A DNA stretch of 9,459 nucleotides from JAWXUT01 sp044426075 (GCA_044426075.1 JAWXUT010000068.1:1-9459); one strand, 5' to 3'. Shown: positions 1 through 8,148, counted from the stretch's first letter. Notes: generated by a model from the letters alone, not told the origin. Translations and numbers: made by a program.

Positions 1-1532
1 TTTGGCGCGGTGCTATCTGTGTCACTTGCACCAACAATATAAGCTGTAGTTGTAACATAACTTCCGTCAAACTCAACTTCTACATAATCAATAGTAATTG
101 AAGGTTTAGCAGCAGAAATTGTCATAATATCTTCAAACAAATACGCGTCTGTAATGCTAACATAGTTGCCGCTAGATGTGGCAGTAAATGTAACTTTAAC
201 CCAATATGTGCCCACATTTATTGGTAGGTTAGAAGAAAACAATAACGTATCTACATCTGTATATGCATCTACATATGCGTATGTATAGGTGAATGAGCCT
301 TCTGGAGTGGTTCCGCCAACAACACCATTTATTTTTGCTGTAACCGCATAACCCGAACCATTGTATACATAACTACTATAGTTATCCATTGTAATTGTAG
401 GTGTTGCTTGCGTAATTTCTAAATAATTTCCATATATTACTTCATATGAATTGTAGTTATCGCCGTCAATAGTGGTGTACACAACTTTAACATTATATAA
501 TCCCACATTTGTTACGGCTGATGTGGTGTAAATGCCCGTTGTTGATGAACTTAACATATATTGGAATGTTATTTTACCAGTAGGCTCAAAAGTTGTGCCG
601 CCTATAGTTACACCCGTGGCGGTAGCGCTAAATTCATATGCAATACCCGTATAAATCATACTAATTTTGCTAGTTTCCGTAAGTGATAAAGATACCAAAT
701 CCTTCTTGTTGATTACAATACAGTTAAACTCTGTATCTTCAGTTTCGGCATAGTTTGTATTTCCGCTGAACTTAACTGTAACGTGATAGCTACCCGCGTT
801 AATTGGATCAACATAACTCGCTGTTGCTACACTATAATAAGTATAACTAATTAAATCTGAAACTGAAACGTCGTCTGTTAAATCCAAATCATTTACACCG
901 TATACACTAGCAGTTACATTAACAGCAGAACCACTAAAGTTTGCAGTTACAGTTTCCAATTTAAATGTAACCTCCGCTTTATTAATCGTAAATGTATATG
1001 ATGTATCTGTATATTCGTTATAGTTGGAACTACCGGTATATGCAAGCTTTATAGTATATTCGCCCGCATCTGTTGGTGCATCATCTGTGTATCCTGTGGT
1101 TTCTCCATAATAATATGTAACAGTAAACGCGCTTGGATCAAATGTGTATTCCGCTTCACCCTTCATTGTTATACTACTTGGTGATTGTTGAGAACCATTG
1201 TAAGTTACCGTGTAACCCGTAACTTTAAATGTTGGATTTACCGGAAGTATTGTAATTGCATCTTCCACTATAAGTGTAGTTGCAATGTAGTTATCATTTT
1301 TTTCAGCGGTGTCTGCATATACTGCCATAACATCATATGTACCCGCATTTGTTGGCGCATCTTTTGACCAAGCGCTGTCACTCTCCGTTGCAGTAGAATT
1401 ACTGCTTGCCACCATATAATAATATGTAACTTCAGCACTTGGTTCTGATAAACCACTAATACCTTCAACAGTAGCTTTAACTGTTTGTTGAGAACCATTA
1501 TAATTCACACTGGTTTTGCCAAGGCTAATTTT
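1..1532 (-). repeat. Six tandem YNG...NAGTY repeats in the giant protein, the last cut by the window edge
   Basis: From residue 1374 the protein is a tandem array with a period of 88-100 residues. Each unit opens with a YNG-like triplet: YNGSQQ at 1384, YNGSQQ at 1484, FSGSAV at 1572, YTGIAY at 1667, YNGSGY at 1763 and FDGSYV at 1861. Each complete unit then has a (P)TNAGTY-like turn followed by a strand: APTNAGTY at 1432, APTDAGEY at 1525, DPINAGSY at 1615, AVTNVGLY at 1712 and LPINVGTY at 1804. The sixth unit is interrupted by the edge, so the true number is unknown. This is the MBG-like stalk pattern of Firmicute surface proteins. Confidence 0.82.
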
Positions 1533-4500
1533 AACTGCTGCACCAGTTACTTTAATTGTAACTGTAGCGGATTCAATTACATAGTTTGTGGAGCCACCGC
1601 CACTTAAATAAATATAATAAGTGTCAACAGAGCTACTTTTACTTAAACCATTGTAATCTATTGTTGGGCTGCTTGTTAAACTTACTGTTTCGCTACTATC
1701 ACCATAACTACTTATATAACCCGTATAGTAGTCAATAATATCTTTTAAATCTGGCAACTCTGCGCCATAAACTTTTTCAATATCTGTGTTTAATTTTGCA
1801 GTTAGGGTTGCCTGTTGTACAGTTATGGTTCCCGAAACAGCGGATGTTAGTTTGTAATTAGCGGATGTTATAGAAGTAACTGATACTATATATTCGCCCG
1901 CATCTGGAGTGCTTTCACCAGTGTAGTCATTTTCAATTTCTGTAATAACATCGCCTGCTGATTCGCCATTTTTTAACCCAGAATATGTGTATGTAAATGT
2001 GGGTTTGCCCGTGCCATATGTTATAGTTTGATTAACAACGGTTACAGTTAAGCTAGCTTGGCTTATTGTTACCTTAATTGAGCCTGTGACAGCAGCGTAT
2101 GTAGTATTGCCGGCATTAGTAACCGTAACATATGCTTCACCCGCGCCTACAATGGTTATTGTTTTGTTTAAAACTGTAATAACATTTTCATCAGTACTCT
2201 CTATGCTATAACTATCTAAACCACTGCTGAAATCAAAGTACAAGGGTTGTGTTCCGCTGCCATATGTTACCTCGATATCGGAGAAATTTCCTATAGTTTG
2301 TGGTTGTTTTACTTGAAGTGTTATTGTTGATGTTGGGAAAGACTCATAGTTGCCCGAACTTGTATCTAGCTGTGCAGTAAACGTTACAGAACCCGTAACT
2401 CCGTCTTTAATATAAACAGTTATGGTTGTAATTAACTTGCCATCTTCAATTTCTTTTGTAATACCATTATCCAAAACCTCTGCATATTTAGAATTACTTA
2501 TTGTAAAGGCTATGTCAATGTATTTTATATCAGTGGCTGAGTCGTTTTTTATAGTGGCGTCTGACGTAAAAGTAAATGTTATTGTATTGTCATAAGCTAT
2601 TTGATACTCTGCATTACTGCTACTGCTATCTTCTTTACTAACCGCTGTGTTTGCATCTGCCAAATCAGTTGTTATTAAGCTAGGGGTTTCCGCTTTACTT
2701 ATGTTAAGCACTGCTGAACCATAATAAATAGCTACATTATCAGTTGATAAATTAAATGTAGCACTATTGTATGTTATGGACTCTGCTGTAAATGTTATTG
2801 CATATGTTCCGGAGTCACTTACATTTGGCATGTAGATTGAAACGCCTGAAATCTTATACCACTCAAATGTGCCCGTTACATCATAAGTATCGCCGCAATA
2901 AACCATTTTAACTGTTGCTGTTATTGTGCTATCACTAAACATTTTGCCATATGTAATGCCACTTGCTGCTATACTTGTAACCGTGACCGATGCTTTCGTA
3001 ACATCAACCGTGTATTGGTTTGATATAACTGATTCATAATTTGTTATATCCGTTGGTGTAAACACAATATAAAATTGATATGTGCCTACACTTAATATGC
3101 CATTATCGTCTATTTTATCTGTTGTTGATGTATACCATTTAAATGTATATGTTCCCGCAACACTACTATCACTATATTTGTTTGTCGCAGTGCCGCCTAT
3201 TTCTAATAACGTACCATATGTAATAGTATTACTATCATCACCAGTATATTCAAATGAAACAGTTGGTGTGGTCTGATTTACTGTAATTGAAACATCTTCT
3301 ATAGTTATTTCTTCATAGTTATCGCTATCCGTTGGAGTAAATGTAACTGAAATTTTCTCACCGTTATAAGGCAAAGTGCTACTATCAAAAGTAGTTTCAT
3401 CTAGCGTAAATACTCCTCCAACACTCGCGCTACCAGAAATAGTTAACTCGTTGTAAGTCTGACCGTTGTAAGTCTGACCATAGTATATTTCAGACAAACT
3501 TGCTGTTGCTGTTGGGGTTAACTTATTTACAGTCAATGTGCATTCATAACCCATAGTTTCATCATAACTTATTGTATTATAGTTTGTTGTATTGTGAGGC
3601 ACAAAAGCAATGGTGTAAGTTAAGTTATCATCCTTATTCCCATTTTCTGGCTTATATGCTGTAGTTGTTGTGTTGCCTGATGACGCATCATAGTAAGTCC
3701 AAATCCCTGTTGCGCCATTATATTGCGCTATTTTTACGCCCGCCGAAGTGTATATAATATAGTTGCCCGCAACACTAGCATCATAATAATCCTCCACACT
3801 AGTAGAGTTTTTAGAGTTTGTTGCGCTAGCCTTTACAGTACTATCACTTAAAGACTTCCCATAATAAATATCGTCTAAACTAAATTCAAATGTAGGTGTG
3901 TTTTTTGCAACTGTAATAGATACATTAACAGCAGTAAGTGTTGTTGAGTTGAAGTTTGCCGTGTCATCTGGCGTAAATGTAGTAGTGATGTTAACAGCAG
4001 TAGGAGTTACATTGCCACTATTATCAAGTTTAACTTCAGGAATTTGAGTTCCACCGGCAGTTATAGTTCCCATGCTACCAGCAATAGTAGTCCCATTAAA
4101 AGTAGCTGTTCCTATAAATTCATTTATTGCTGCATCTGAAACAGTTTCGCCATATTCTATATCACCTAAAGATACAGTAATATCATCAGCTGAAATTGTT
4201 GCTTTTTGTATAATGAAAGAAAGTGTGTCCGACGTTGCATCAATCGATTCATCACTTGCAAAGCATATAGTAGCCTTTACACTATAAGTACCCGCATCTG
4301 TTGGTGCTGTGCTTGTTGGACCGTAAGAAGTTTCGTTAGTACCCGTATACAACAGCGTGAGTTTAAGTGCTGAGGTGCCTGATGTAGCTGTGCCATCCGA
4401 ATACTCTATTTCCGGTCCTTGCGGCGACCCCGAGTATGTGTAATAATATATGCCATCTATCAGTGTACTACTGCTCGGATAATCAAATTTGTAGAAATAT

Positions 4501-5651
4501 GCCTTATAGTAACTGCTGGCATCTATACTATATCCAGCAGCCGTTGTAAGAGGATTGCTATCACTATATTTTTTATTTGATGCATCGTACCAACCCAAAA
4601 ATGAATAATCTGTGCTAGGTGTAGCTGTTAATGATGCAGTTTCATAAAATCCTAAATATGATGAATTTGAGCTAAAACTTTCACTAGTATCACTACTGTA
4701 AACCGCAGAAACCGTTCCCGTTGTTGTTGAGTATGAAGAATATTCTACTGTAGTTGGGCGATAATATACTTCAACTGTTGCAACAATTCCACAAACAAGC
4801 GTAACTTTGCTGCTTGAGTTCTTTGAGGTGTTAACACCATAAATACCCGCATAAACATGCACTGTGTCATCATTCACATTATCACTTGTAACTTGCACAT
4901 AATTTAAGCTTGATGGATAACTAGGACTAATGTCAGAACTTGAACTAGCCGCTAATCCAGACGTAGATATTGCACCAAGAATGCCATATGCACCACTATA
5001 AATATCAATGCCACTATCACCTACTATACCATATGTATTAGCCTCTGAATAGCCCGTTGCGGTAATATATGCATAGCCATAACCCTTTGCATCATTACTG
5101 ATTTTAACCGCCATTTTTGTAGCGATACTGTTCGATGAGGAGTCAGTTTTATTTGTTATAAAAGAGAGTTTGTAGTATATATTTCCGTTGGAAACTGCTT
5201 CATTATATTCATCTTTAGACAGACCGCTTATAGTTTGCAAATTACCACTTGCATATGCCATGCCATTTTTTGATGTGGCGAATTTACTATTTACATCGGA
5301 AGTATATGTAGTTGGACTACTCGAACCTCCACTACCCACTCTAACTGCTGTTGCTTCACCATATTGATTAATGGTTACCGACGCGCCACCTGCTTTTACA
5401 TATGAGCTGCCGTCATCCCAGGATCCTGAGTCACTAGATCCACTTGTTTCTCCACCGGATATCTCAGCTGACTCCAACAAAATATAATCACTTGTAGTGG
5501 TTGCCGCTTCTGCTGTTGTTGCGGCATATTCGCTAGTCAACAAACTATTTGTCATAACCGAAATATCCACCGCAAATAACGCAAATAGCAATGTCAGAAC
5601 TAACACTGCAATCACCAAAAACGATACTTTTTTTATAGAAATTCTACTCAT
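1..5651 (-). CDS. Giant modular secreted surface protein with Ig-like/MBG repeats (3' end outside window)
   Basis: I read this frame codon by codon from the ATG at 5651 to the left edge: 1883 codons with no stop, so the gene is partial and its C-terminus is unseen. The start is set by a GGAGGT six bases upstream. Residues 1-28 are an export signal (RISIKK, then a hydrophobic run of about 20); A47-E48-A49 is a possible cleavage site. Residues about 50-300 are Ser/Gly/Thr-rich, of no family I recognise, with recurring YGI/YGV turns near 207, 222 and 271. Next come an InlB-B-like module (308-387), a PTDAGTY-bearing Ig-like module (390-483), five YG/FTPTD repeats (484-986), an Ig-like linker, a bacterial Ig-like module (1116-1198), two MBG-like modules (1199-1373) and six YNG repeats (1374 onward). 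Cysteine is rare. Families with this architecture are cell-surface adhesins or stalks; that role is inferred. No catalytic domain or wall anchor is visible; an anchor would lie past the edge. Confidence 0.93.
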   Translation of the reverse strand, partial: MSRISIKKVSFLVIAVLVLTLLFALFAVDISVMTNSLLTSEYAATTAEAATTTSDYILLESAEISGGETSGSSDSGSWDDGSSYVKAGGASVTINQYGEATAVRVGSGGSSSPTTYTSDVNSKFATSKNGMAYASGNLQTISGLSKDEYNEAVSNGNIYYKLSFITNKTDSSSNSIATKMAVKISNDAKGYGYAYITATGYSEANTYGIVGDSGIDIYSGAYGILGAISTSGLAASSSSDISPSYPSSLNYVQVTSDNVNDDTVHVYAGIYGVNTSKNSSSKVTLVCGIVATVEVYYRPTTVEYSSYSTTTGTVSAVYSSDTSESFSSNSSYLGFYETASLTATPSTDYSFLGWYDASNKKYSDSNPLTTAAGYSIDASSYYKAYFYKFDYPSSSTLIDGIYYYTYSGSPQGPEIEYSDGTATSGTSALKLTLLYTGTNETSYGPTSTAPTDAGTYSVKATICFASDESIDATSDTLSFIIQKATISADDITVSLGDIEYGETVSDAAINEFIGTATFNGTTIAGSMGTITAGGTQIPEVKLDNSGNVTPTAVNITTTFTPDDTANFNSTTLTAVNVSITVAKNTPTFEFSLDDIYYGKSLSDSTVKASATNSKNSTSVEDYYDASVAGNYIIYTSAGVKIAQYNGATGIWTYYDASSGNTTTTAYKPENGNKDDNLTYTIAFVPHNTTNYNTISYDETMGYECTLTVNKLTPTATASLSEIYYGQTYNGQTYNELTISGSASVGGVFTLDETTFDSSTLPYNGEKISVTFTPTDSDNYEEITIEDVSITVNQTTPTVSFEYTGDDSNTITYGTLLEIGGTATNKYSDSSVAGTYTFKWYTSTTDKIDDNGILSVGTYQFYIVFTPTDITNYESVISNQYTVDVTKASVTVTSIAASGITYGKMFSDSTITATVKMVYCGDTYDVTGTFEWYKISGVSIYMPNVSDSGTYAITFTAESITYNSATFNLSTDNVAIYYGSAVLNISKAETPSLITTDLADANTAVSKEDSSSSNAEYQIAYDNTITFTFTSDATIKNDSATDIKYIDIAFTISNSKYAEVLDNGITKEIEDGKLITTITVYIKDGVTGSVTFTAQLDTSSGNYESFPTSTITLQVKQPQTIGNFSDIEVTYGSGTQPLYFDFSSGLDSYSIESTDENVITVLNKTITIVGAGEAYVTVTNAGNTTYAAVTGSIKVTISQASLTVTVVNQTITYGTGKPTFTYTYSGLKNGESAGDVITEIENDYTGESTPDAGEYIVSVTSITSANYKLTSAVSGTITVQQATLTAKLNTDIEKVYGAELPDLKDIIDYYTGYISSYGDSSETVSLTSSPTIDYNGLSKSSSVDTYYIYLSGGGSTNYVIESATVTIKVTGAAVKISLGKTSVNYNGSQQTVKATVEGISGLSEPSAEVTYYYMVASSNSTATESDSAWSKDAPTNAGTYDVMAVYADTAEKNDNYIATTLIVEDAITILPVNPTFKVTGYTVTYNGSQQSPSSITMKGEAEYTFDPSAFTVTYYYGETTGYTDDAPTDAGEYTIKLAYTGSSNYNEYTDTSYTFTINKAEVTFKLETVTANFSGSAVNVTASVYGVNDLDLTDDVSVSDLISYTYYSVATASYVDPINAGSYHVTVKFSGNTNYAETEDTEFNCIVINKKDLVSLSLTETSKISMIYTGIAYEFSATATGVTIGGTTFEPTGKITFQYMLSSSTTGIYTTSAVTNVGLYNVKVVYTTIDGDNYNSYEVIYGNYLEITQATPTITMDNYSSYVYNGSGYAVTAKINGVVGGTTPEGSFTYTYAYVDAYTDVDTLLFSSNLPINVGTYWVKVTFTATSSGNYVSITDAYLFEDIMTISAAKPSITIDYVEVEFDGSYVTTTAYIVGASDTDSTAP
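1533..2306 (-). other. Bacterial Ig-like module followed by two MBG-like modules in the giant protein
   Basis: Residues 1116-1198 (QPQTIGNFSDIEVTYGSG ... NKTITIVGAGEAYVTVTNAGN ... YAAVTG) match the familiar Ig-like pattern 'QTI...VTYG...SSGL...S..V..V....ltIvGaGtatIta...GN..Y'. Residues 1199-1280 (TITYGTGKPTFTYTYSGLKN ... TPDAGEYIVSV ... ANYKLT ... GTITVQQA) match the MBG_2/YDG pattern closely. Residues 1282-1373 (KVYGAELPDL ... NYVIES) are a second, more diverged copy. These modules are typical of large secreted bacterial proteins and have no known enzyme activity. Confidence 0.75.
2694..4202 (-). repeat. Five diverged Ig-like repeats (YG...FTPTD type) in the giant protein
   Basis: Residues 484-986 divide into five units that each begin near a YG pair (Y500, Y597, Y724, Y812, Y901) and end with a variant of FTPTDxxNY: FTPDDTANF at 559, FVPHNTTNY at 683, FTPTDSDNY at 771, FTPTDITNY at 864, FTAESITYN at 954. 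Units are 83-127 residues, usually near 90, and are joined by ITVxK/Q-x-TP linkers. The second unit carries about 35 extra residues between the two motifs. This is the common bacterial Ig-like repeat with a 'YGQTL ... FTPTDTTNYN' pattern. DNA identity between units is low, so the duplications are old. Confidence 0.82.
3450..3479 (-). repeat. In-frame 15-bp perfect tandem duplication (GQTYN x2)
   Basis: The 15-base unit gttgtaagtctgacc occurs twice in immediate succession. It is in frame and doubles the pentapeptide GQTYN at the YG motif of the third YG/FTPTD repeat (residues 725-734). A perfect copy inside otherwise strongly diverged repeats suggests recent replication slippage. Confidence 0.9.
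4491..4730 (-). other. InlB B-repeat-like module within the giant protein
   Basis: Residues about 308-387 read as GTVSAVY..., then YETASLTATPSTDYSFLGWYD..., ending in SSYYKAYF. The order 'GTVSA ... G-x-x-x-x-L-T-A-T-P ... Y-x-F-x-G-W ... YxAYF' is the usual pattern of divergent InlB B-repeat modules found in secreted proteins of Gram-positive bacteria. It occurs once here, between the N-terminal region and the Ig-like stalk. Assignment is by motif pattern only. Confidence 0.7.
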
Positions 5652-5657
5652 AATTGC

Positions 5658-5663
5658 ACCTCC
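5658..5663 (-). promoter_or_regulatory. Strong ribosome binding site of the giant surface-protein gene
   Basis: On the minus strand GGAGGT lies six bases before the ATG at 5651. It is nearly a perfect Shine-Dalgarno sequence and is the main reason for choosing this start. Confidence 0.9.
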
Positions 5664-5723
5664 ACAGTACAAAATTAATACAACAATATATGTTATATAT
5701 TTAAATTTTAAGTTTAGTTTATT

Positions 5724-5740
5724 CGCGCATTACACGCGCG
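5724..5740 (-). other. GC-only hairpin in the AT-rich leader of the giant gene
   Basis: On the minus strand CGCGC, a 7-base loop (gtgtaat) and GCGCG form a 5-bp stem made only of G and C, inside a leader that is otherwise nearly all A and T. It would lie about 70 bases before the start codon in the transcript if the promoter at 5771-5799 is right. No run of T follows it, so it is not a standard terminator. Possible roles are mRNA stability or translation control; neither is shown. Confidence 0.45.
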
Positions 5741-5770
5741 CTTATATATTCGCGTATATATTATAGTAAT

Positions 5771-5799
5771 ATATTAATATAAAACCCGTATTTAAGCAA
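5771..5799 (-). promoter_or_regulatory. Candidate promoter of the giant surface-protein gene
   Basis: On the minus strand TTGCTT (5799-5794) and TAATAT (5776-5771) are separated by 17 bases. This would start transcription near 5764 and give a leader of about 110 bases. The region is very AT-rich, and a perfect TATAAT (5765-5760) without a good -35 partner lies just downstream, so the exact start is uncertain. Confidence 0.4.
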
Positions 5800-5818
5800 C
5801 TCATTTTACTAATCTAAA

Positions 5819-5828
5819 ACCACGTGGT
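5819..5828. promoter_or_regulatory. Perfect 10-bp palindrome ACCACGTGGT upstream of the giant gene's promoter
   Basis: ACCACGTGGT is its own reverse complement. It lies between the U32 terminator and the candidate promoter, with its centre about 60 bases before the predicted transcription start. That is a typical place for an activator site, but a role as an operator is only inferred. Confidence 0.3.
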
Positions 5829-5831
5829 GGC

Positions 5832-5873
5832 AAAAAATCACCCGTTTTTACTAAATTAAAACTTCACGGTGAT
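5832..5873 (-). terminator. Probable rho-independent terminator of the U32 gene
   Basis: On the minus strand ATCACC pairs with GGTGAT (5868-5873 with 5837-5842) and an inner GTTTT pairs with AAAAC across a 9-base loop, with a small asymmetric bulge. Five further T residues directly follow the stem (5832-5836). It begins 36 bases after the U32 stop codon. The stem is modest in GC, so termination may be incomplete. Confidence 0.65.
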
Positions 5874-5909
5874 AAAATTTCATATAAACGCCGTTGTATG
5901 CGCTACGAT

Positions 5910-8090
5910 CTACAAATCAAAATACCCTAATTTTCCACTATCTTGCTGAAAACTCTCTGTGGCGCGCAGTGCAAATTGGCATTCTGAAATTTTGGTTCTC
6001 ACAACGCTGTATTCTCTGCCTTCAATAATGTAATTTAAATCATTATGGAACTTACATTTATTGCAGTCGCCACCATACACAACTTTAAATGGGCAGTGGC
6101 GGAGCGTCATAACACCAAGTTTGCCAGATTTATAGGAGTGTGTTATGTTATTAATTGTGTTTAAATTGGTGTCAAACTCAATGGATGCCACAATAGCGCT
6201 TGCGCCCAACCTTGCAAATTGTTCAGCCGAATGCGAGCTAATTACATTTAACCCAGCGCCCGCAATAATAGTGTAACCTTTATTTAAGTAGTGCAATCCG
6301 CTTATATTATTTGCAACTAGCACCTTAATTTTTTTATTATCATTTAGAATAGATTCAATCTGCACCATATCTAAACCAGTGGCAAAAACGGGTAATTCAA
6401 GAGCAAACTGCCATTTTTCTGCATCAATCACACACGAATCTATGATTGCATCTATTACGGATTTTGTATAATTTTGAGGCTTAATTGCAATTATTCCACC
6501 ACTTTTATTTTGCACAATGGTGCGTGCCATTATAGCTGAATCAACCGCATATATGTTTCCAATTGTAGTATTATTTGTTGCAAGTATAGGTGGAAGCTCA
6601 GCATTTTGTGCACTTTGCCTTTTGTATTCCGCCTTGATTTTTGCTTCAAGTGACGCGAGCGCCAACCGCCTCAAGCCATTTAATATTGATTTTGGAATAA
6701 ATACATCTGTAGCTTTAACGTTTATTTTGCCAAGTTTGAACGGCGACTCTTGCATTTTGCTAAATTGCATAACAATTTCTTCTTTTAAAGTAGCTTTGTT
6801 TATTGCATTTGGCACGATATAATCACTGGTTTCTGCAACTCTAATACCCCTACTTTCTGCGGTTATTTGCAACGGTGCGCCGGCTTCCACTATGCAATTT
6901 ATATCGCAAAATTCCTTTATTGACTGCGACTGATTAACAAATGCATCCCTTTTATCATTGTCGAAAATTAAAGAAATTCTGTTGCCCGCACGTACCCTAG
7001 CTTTAGAAAATATCTTATATGTGCCCCCATTATTGTAAATGTTGCCAACACCAGCACTTGCCACTTCGCGATTGCCGTCAAAAAACTTTAGCCCGTCGCC
7101 TTTGTGAAGTTCCCTATTTGAAGTTAACACTATTTCATATAAATCCTTAAATGGCTTTGTGCTTATTACTTCACCTATTGCTACGCCTATGTGGTTGCAA
7201 TTTATTGGATTAATTATGTTGCCACTTTTATTTGCAAAATAAGCGCCCTCGTTGTATGCACCCCTATTGTAGGCAATGGCTATGTCATTTTTATCTAATT
7301 TAATGTTGTGTAATGTATTTTTATATAAGGTTACGGCTTCGCCTACATACAAACTGCTACGCATACGACCCTCAATTTTTAAACTGGTGACGCCCGCCTC
7401 AATTAACTTTTGCACACTTTCTGCATAACACAAGTCGCGAGCCGATAATAAATATCCTTTTTTTATAACCTTGCCTTTGTGAACCGCAGTAATTGGCAAC
7501 CTGCAAAGTTGTTGGCATCTGCCACGATTACCACTATTGCCGTTATGCACACTGCTAAGATAACAACCGCCACTAAACGATACACACAACGCGCCTTGCA
7601 CAAAACTTTCAATTTCTAATTTAGTGCCCACAGCTATTGCTTTTATATCTGCAAGTGTGGTTTCACGAGACACTACTACCCTACTAAACCCAAGTTTTTC
7701 AAGCACTTTAGCGCCTTGTAAATTGTGCACCCCTAACTGCGTGCTTGCGTGCAAAACAGCATCTGAATCAACTTCTTTTATCAATGCAGCAACACCCAAA
7801 TCTTGCACAATATAGGCATCAACATTTGCTTCTTTGGCTACCCAAACTAGCTTGTTTAAGGCACTGTACTCTTCTTCTTTAATTAAAATATTAAGCGTTA
7901 AATAAACCTTAACACCGTGAAAATGGCAATCTTCAACCACGCTTTGCAACGTATCAATTGTAAAGTTATCCGCACCAATCCTTGCATTAAATTCAGACAC
8001 GCCTAAATACACCGCATCTGCCCCACAAGCAATAGCCACATTTAAATTTTCTCTGTTGCCGCACGGCGCCAATACTTCAATGTTGTACAT
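5910..8090 (-). CDS. U32-family protein with DUF3656, probable RlhA-type RNA hydroxylation factor
   Basis: This is a complete 726-residue protein with AGGAA five bases before its ATG. Residues 1-250 are the U32 TIM-barrel-like core: VLAPCGNRENL, GADAVYLG and, at 161-179, E-x-F-x2-G-A-L-C-x4-G-x-C-x-L-S, an exact fit to the U32 signature. C169, C176, C192 and either C196 or C221 are likely [4Fe-4S] ligands, by analogy with UbiU. LKIEGRMRSS (237-246) is also conserved. DUF3656 spans about 380-490 (IPKSILNGLRR at 465). Residues 510-700 resemble a second partial U32 barrel and carry a C-x9-C-x2-C set (C666, C676, C679). The family was first called collagenase-like, but characterised members act in tRNA or rRNA hydroxylation (TrhP, RlhA) or in ubiquinone synthesis (UbiU/V). 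DUF3656 points to RlhA, which acts on 23S rRNA; the substrate here is inferred. The family is certain, the precise function is not. Confidence 0.96.
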   Translation of the reverse strand: MYNIEVLAPCGNRENLNVAIACGADAVYLGVSEFNARIGADNFTIDTLQSVVEDCHFHGVKVYLTLNILIKEEEYSALNKLVWVAKEANVDAYIVQDLGVAALIKEVDSDAVLHASTQLGVHNLQGAKVLEKLGFSRVVVSRETTLADIKAIAVGTKLEIESFVQGALCVSFSGGCYLSSVHNGNSGNRGRCQQLCRLPITAVHKGKVIKKGYLLSARDLCYAESVQKLIEAGVTSLKIEGRMRSSLYVGEAVTLYKNTLHNIKLDKNDIAIAYNRGAYNEGAYFANKSGNIINPINCNHIGVAIGEVISTKPFKDLYEIVLTSNRELHKGDGLKFFDGNREVASAGVGNIYNNGGTYKIFSKARVRAGNRISLIFDNDKRDAFVNQSQSIKEFCDINCIVEAGAPLQITAESRGIRVAETSDYIVPNAINKATLKEEIVMQFSKMQESPFKLGKINVKATDVFIPKSILNGLRRLALASLEAKIKAEYKRQSAQNAELPPILATNNTTIGNIYAVDSAIMARTIVQNKSGGIIAIKPQNYTKSVIDAIIDSCVIDAEKWQFALELPVFATGLDMVQIESILNDNKKIKVLVANNISGLHYLNKGYTIIAGAGLNVISSHSAEQFARLGASAIVASIEFDTNLNTINNITHSYKSGKLGVMTLRHCPFKVVYGGDCNKCKFHNDLNYIIEGREYSVVRTKISECQFALRATESFQQDSGKLGYFDL

Positions 8091-8119
8091 AATATTTCCT
8101 AATTAAAAATTGTATATAT

Positions 8120-8148
8120 ATTGTATCAAATTTTACACTTAATTGCAA
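8120..8148 (-). promoter_or_regulatory. Candidate promoter of the U32 gene
   Basis: On the minus strand TTGCAA (8148-8143), a 17-base spacer and TACAAT (8125-8120) match the housekeeping sigma-factor consensus at four and five of six positions. Transcription would begin near 8113 and give a leader of about 23 bases containing the AGGAA site at 8096-8100. Confidence 0.6.

Noticed and set aside
1..1532. Possible CRISPR or DNA-level tandem repeat array
   Set aside because: The periodicity is at protein level with strongly diverged DNA; there are no identical short repeats with uniform spacers.
5724..5740. Leader hairpin as a riboswitch or attenuator
   Set aside because: There is only one short stem, with no T-run, no alternative pairing I can see and no recognisable riboswitch core.
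1185..5766. Short plus-strand and alternative-frame open stretches inside and just before the giant gene, e.g. 1185-1367, 3082-3276, 4072-4287, 5497-5766, and 1268-1498 on the minus strand
   Set aside because: They overlap the well-supported minus-strand frame, lack convincing ribosome binding sites and have compositions expected of shadow frames of a Thr/Ser/Tyr-rich coding sequence.
6517..7815. Plus-strand open stretches at 6517-6822 and 7624-7815
   Set aside because: They are antisense to the U32 gene, whose protein is conserved across the whole stretch.
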